From assembly GCA_017354595.1 (NCBI GenBank), contig JAFMQQ010000118.1:1-8055 (forward strand): a stretch of 8,055 bases of DNA, in the 5' to 3' direction. The notes under the pieces are model-generated. The model ran no database searches, was not told where the DNA came from, and worked only from the letters and a program-made list of their open reading frames with translations. Within the stretch, counting starts at the first letter, position 1, and each line of letters opens with the position of its first letter. The position numbers and the translations under genes are program-made. Shown here piece after piece: positions 6,312 through 8,055 of the stretch. Source of the stretch: Micromonosporaceae bacterium. Lineage in GTDB: Bacteria; Actinomycetota; Actinomycetes; Mycobacteriales; Micromonosporaceae.

Positions 6312-6728
6312 GTGGAGGGCGTGCACGACGAGCCCATCGACCCGTTCGCCGGTGACCCGAGCGACCCGACGAACGAGCTGGCCGACCTGGATGAGGTCGA
6401 CAGCGACGACGGCGACGCGCTGACCACCTCGGAGCGCGAAGACGTGCTGGAGGATCTCGCGGATCTGGAGATCTACCAGGCGTTGCTGACGCCGGTCGGA
6501 GTGCGCGGGCTGGTTATCGAGTGCGAGGACTGTCACGAGCCGCACTACTTCGACTGGGACCTGCTTCGGGGCAATCTGCGGCACCTGCTGGACTCAGGGC
6601 GCCCTCGGGTACACGAGCCGGCCTACGACCCGGATCCCGACCACTACGTCACCTGGGAGTACGCCCGCGGATACGCGGACGGCGTGCATGACGCCCTCGC
6701 CGAAGGCGAGGACGACAGCGAGCGCTAG
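6312..6728 (+). CDS. DUF5319 family protein, Rv3412-like, with CxxCH motif
   Basis: The protein has 138 residues from GTG 6312, or 135 from GTG 6321. The N-terminal 50 residues are strongly acidic and probably flexible (DEPIDPF at 6-12, followed by many D and E). A compact C-terminal part holds C71, C74, H75 and H78 in CEDCHEPHYFDW, a plausible metal site, then an aromatic and acidic stretch ending at a DGVHDAL helix (123-129). The length and the position next to guaB match the conserved Rv3412 protein (about 136 residues). Its function is not known; its conserved place in the guaB neighbourhood suggests a housekeeping or regulatory role. It is divergent from guaB with 120 bases between starts, and converges on the BldM-like gene. 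No separate promoter was recognised. Confidence 0.85.
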   Translation: MEGVHDEPIDPFAGDPSDPTNELADLDEVDSDDGDALTTSEREDVLEDLADLEIYQALLTPVGVRGLVIECEDCHEPHYFDWDLLRGNLRHLLDSGRPRVHEPAYDPDPDHYVTWEYARGYADGVHDALAEGEDDSER

Positions 6729-6730
6729 TC

Positions 6731-6822
6731 GACCAACCGGCTCTAGCTGACGGGTGAGCCCCAGCTGGCCGACCAGCCTTGGCTGACCGACCGGCCCAAC
6801 CTGACCAACCGGCTTAGCTGAC
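6731..6822. repeat. Degenerate repeat array between convergent genes
   Basis: GACCAACCGGCT occurs at 6731-6742 and again at 6803-6814, each followed by TAGCTGAC (6744-6751 and 6815-6822), so two copies of about 21 bases differ by one inserted base. Between them are weaker copies beginning GACCAGCC (from 6771) and GACCGGCC (from 6789), each ending in TGAC. A small stem GCTGG/CCAGC (6764-6768 with 6773-6777) lies inside. The last copy overlaps the stop codon and final codons of the BldM-like gene. It fills the whole 85-base convergent gap and may act in transcription termination. Confidence 0.6.
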
Positions 6823-7626
6823 CAGGCCGGCGCGGAACCCGGCGGCGACGGCGTGTGCCCGGTCCCGGGCGCCCAGCTTGCGGAACAGCCGCCGGGCATG
6901 CGTCTTGACGGTGTCCTCGGAGACGAACAGGTCCCGCCCGATCTCGGCGTTGCTCCGACCGTCCGCCATGCCGCGCAGCACCTGGAGTTCCCGCTCGGTG
7001 AGCATCGTACGGCTCGGCTTGCCGTGCCTCGCCGCGGCATCCGCCCGCTGCGCCGGTACCAGCGTCTCGGTCCCTGGGGCGAGACCGGCCGGCACTGGAT
7101 GGCGCAGCGCCTCCTCGCCGGCGGGCTGCGCCGCCCGCTGTGCCCCGCGCAGCAGGTTACCGACCGGAGCCGCCACCGCCGGTGTACCGCCGGCCGGTAC
7201 CCGACCATTGACCGGAAACGCCGGTCGGGCGGCGCTGCTCGCCACCGAGCGGCCCGACGATGGCAGCGCCAGCAACATGATCGCCTTGGCTACCGAGGTC
7301 ACCACGTCCCGGTCCTGGCTGCGGATCACGCCCCGGGCGCCGGCCGCAACTGCGGACGCGGCGACCTGACCGCCCTCCGCGCCGAAGAGGACCACGGTGG
7401 CTGCGGGCGCCAGGCACAGCGCCCGCCGCACGAAAGTCACCGGATCCGGTCGCAGCGCCGCGGTATCCACGAGCACCACGTCGGCCGCGACCTCGCCCAG
7501 CCGGGACACCATCTCGGGCCCGGAGACCGCGGTCCGGACCGCGCCGCCCAACCCCAGCCGGTCCGCACAGGCCGCAATGGTCCGCGCCGCAACCGGCGTC
7601 CGAACGCACACGAGTACCGTTCGCAC
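6814..7626 (-). CDS. BldM-like LuxR-family response regulator with degenerate receiver
   Basis: The protein has 270 residues from GTG 7626, which has GAGGGAG ending four bases upstream. The C-terminal LuxR/NarL DNA-binding domain (about 209-270) includes LTERELQVLRGMADGRSNAE (209-228), VSEDTVKTHARRLFRKLGA (235-253) and the GLVS end; this closely resembles what I recall of Streptomyces BldM, and the position beside a whiD-type gene agrees. The N-terminal half (2-118) has a receiver-like alternation of strands and helices and keeps D54 in VLVDTA, but the acidic pair after strand 1 is lost (VLVCVRTP, 4-11) and the conserved lysine is replaced around GVIRSQ (99-104). Phosphorylation is therefore unlikely. 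An Ala/Pro/Gly-rich linker of about 80 residues (122-205) makes it longer than BldM (about 203). It probably regulates development by phosphorylation-independent DNA binding. A longer reading of this frame to 7989 overlaps the WhiB gene and is rejected. Confidence 0.88.
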   Translation of the reverse strand: MRTVLVCVRTPVAARTIAACADRLGLGGAVRTAVSGPEMVSRLGEVAADVVLVDTAALRPDPVTFVRRALCLAPAATVVLFGAEGGQVAASAVAAGARGVIRSQDRDVVTSVAKAIMLLALPSSGRSVASSAARPAFPVNGRVPAGGTPAVAAPVGNLLRGAQRAAQPAGEEALRHPVPAGLAPGTETLVPAQRADAAARHGKPSRTMLTERELQVLRGMADGRSNAEIGRDLFVSEDTVKTHARRLFRKLGARDRAHAVAAGFRAGLVS

Positions 7627-7699
7627 TCCGCTCCCTCTCTCCCCCTGACAGCAGACCACGAATGGCCCGCCCACCCGCCTTAGTTTCACGGATATGTCT

Positions 7700-7706
7700 A
7701 AAAAAA
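7700..7706. promoter_or_regulatory. A-tract in the AT-rich regulator intergenic region
   Basis: Seven consecutive A residues stand in a local AT-rich stretch (about 7679-7712) between the divergent BldM-like and WhiB genes, in otherwise very GC-rich DNA. Such a tract may bend the DNA or mark promoter sequence for the leftward gene, whose start is about 75 bases away. No clear -10/-35 pair was recognised for either gene. Confidence 0.35.
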
Positions 7707-7759
7707 GTGACTTCCGGCTTTCGCCTGATGCGTAGGACGCAACCGCGATGGGTACCGAC

Positions 7760-7774
7760 TCGATCAACGATCGA
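7760..7774. promoter_or_regulatory. Inverted repeat just before the WhiB gene, possible operator
   Basis: TCGATC (7760-7765) and GATCGA (7769-7774) form a perfect six-base inverted repeat around AAC. It ends four bases before the ribosome site of the WhiB gene (GGGAGGG, 7779-7785). It may be a regulator binding site or a small 5' leader hairpin. The motif was not matched to any known regulator. Confidence 0.35.
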
Positions 7775-7794
7775 ACCCGGGAGGGATAAACGCG

Positions 7795-8055
7795 ATGGCG
7801 AACGTCCAGAGGCTGCCCGGCCCCATCGCCGACATCTGGGAGTGGCAAGTCGCCGGCTTGTGCCGGGGGCGGGACAGCATGCAGTTCTTCCACCCCGACG
7901 GCGAACGCGGCTCCTCCCGGAACCGGCGTGAGCTGAAGGCGAAGGAACTCTGCGCGGCCTGCCCGGTACGTGCGGAGTGCGCGGCCCACGCACTACGGTC
8001 GCACGAGCCCTACGGCGTCTGGGGCGGTTTCACCGAGGCGGAGCGGCTGCGGCTG
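7795..8055 (+). CDS. whiD: WhiB-family iron-sulfur transcription regulator, WhiD/WhiB3 type (partial, cut by right edge)
   Basis: The first 87 residues are visible with no stop; WhiD-type proteins are about 100-115 residues, so perhaps 20-25 are missing. The four cluster-binding cysteines are C23, C53, C56 and C62 (C...CxxCxxxxxC), which hold a redox- and NO-sensitive 4Fe-4S cluster. The GVWGG turn (74-78) that contacts the principal sigma factor follows. The N-terminal RLPGPIADIWEWQ (6-18) and FFHPDGERG (31-39) are typical of the WhiD/WhiB3 subgroup, and its location near guaB supports that. The ATG at 7795 has a strong ribosome site GGGAGGG at 7779-7785. WhiB proteins act with sigma factor region 4 at promoters; WhiD is needed for late sporulation in Streptomyces and WhiB3 responds to redox state in mycobacteria. 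It is divergent from the BldM-like gene. The basic C-terminal DNA-binding tail is outside the window. Confidence 0.92.
   Translation, partial: MANVQRLPGPIADIWEWQVAGLCRGRDSMQFFHPDGERGSSRNRRELKAKELCAACPVRAECAAHALRSHEPYGVWGGFTEAERLRL

Noticed and set aside
7627..7989. Upstream extension of the BldM-like frame across the intergenic region and the WhiB gene
   Set aside because: The GTG at 7626 has a ribosome site and begins the receiver-like fold; the extension is antisense to whiD.

Overview
The window is high-GC, gene-dense actinobacterial chromosome. The gene set (a WhiD/WhiB3-type WhiB protein, a BldM-like LuxR regulator, a DUF5319 protein, guaB, a guaB3-type IMPDH paralogue and a ChoD-like GMC oxidoreductase) follows, as I recall it, the conserved neighbourhood known as whiB3...Rv3412-guaB2-guaB3-choD in Mycobacterium tuberculosis and whiD-bldM-...-guaB-guaB3 in Streptomyces. 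A sporulating or filamentous actinomycete, perhaps of the Micromonosporaceae, is the best guess from regulators and Uma2 content. The genus cannot be fixed from the sequence.

Layout from left to right. 1-1571 (minus) is a GMC-family FAD oxidoreductase that runs off the left edge. 1640-2176 (plus) is a zeta-toxin-like P-loop kinase. 2250-2765 and 2923-3456 (plus) are two Uma2-family nuclease-fold proteins. 3541-4695 (minus) is guaB3. 4692-6191 (minus) is guaB, joined to guaB3 by an ATGA stop/start overlap. 6312-6728 (plus) is a DUF5319 protein divergent from guaB. 6814-7626 (minus) is a BldM-like regulator with a degenerate receiver. 7795-8055 (plus) is a whiD/whiB3-type gene cut by the right edge. 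No intergenic gap exceeds 300 bases; the largest is about 168 bases between the two regulator genes. I see no tRNA, rRNA, CRISPR array or insertion sequence.

How the parts fit. guaB makes XMP for GMP synthesis, and guaB3 is translationally coupled to it. The GMC oxidoreductase has the same orientation and in the reference order directly follows guaB3, but here three plus-strand accessory genes sit between them (1572-3540). Sampled stretches of the two Uma2 genes are clearly less GC-rich than guaB (about 55-60% against 77% in single 60-base samples), which suggests acquisition. The right end is a developmental-regulator pair facing apart from a shared, locally AT-rich intergenic region.

Nothing here is clearly a new multi-gene system. 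The points most worth a second look are the accessory insertion, the four-cysteine ferredoxin-like cluster in the GMC enzyme, the lost catalytic cysteine of GuaB3, the degraded receiver of the BldM-like protein, and a degenerate repeat array at 6731-6822 that overlaps the end of that regulator gene.
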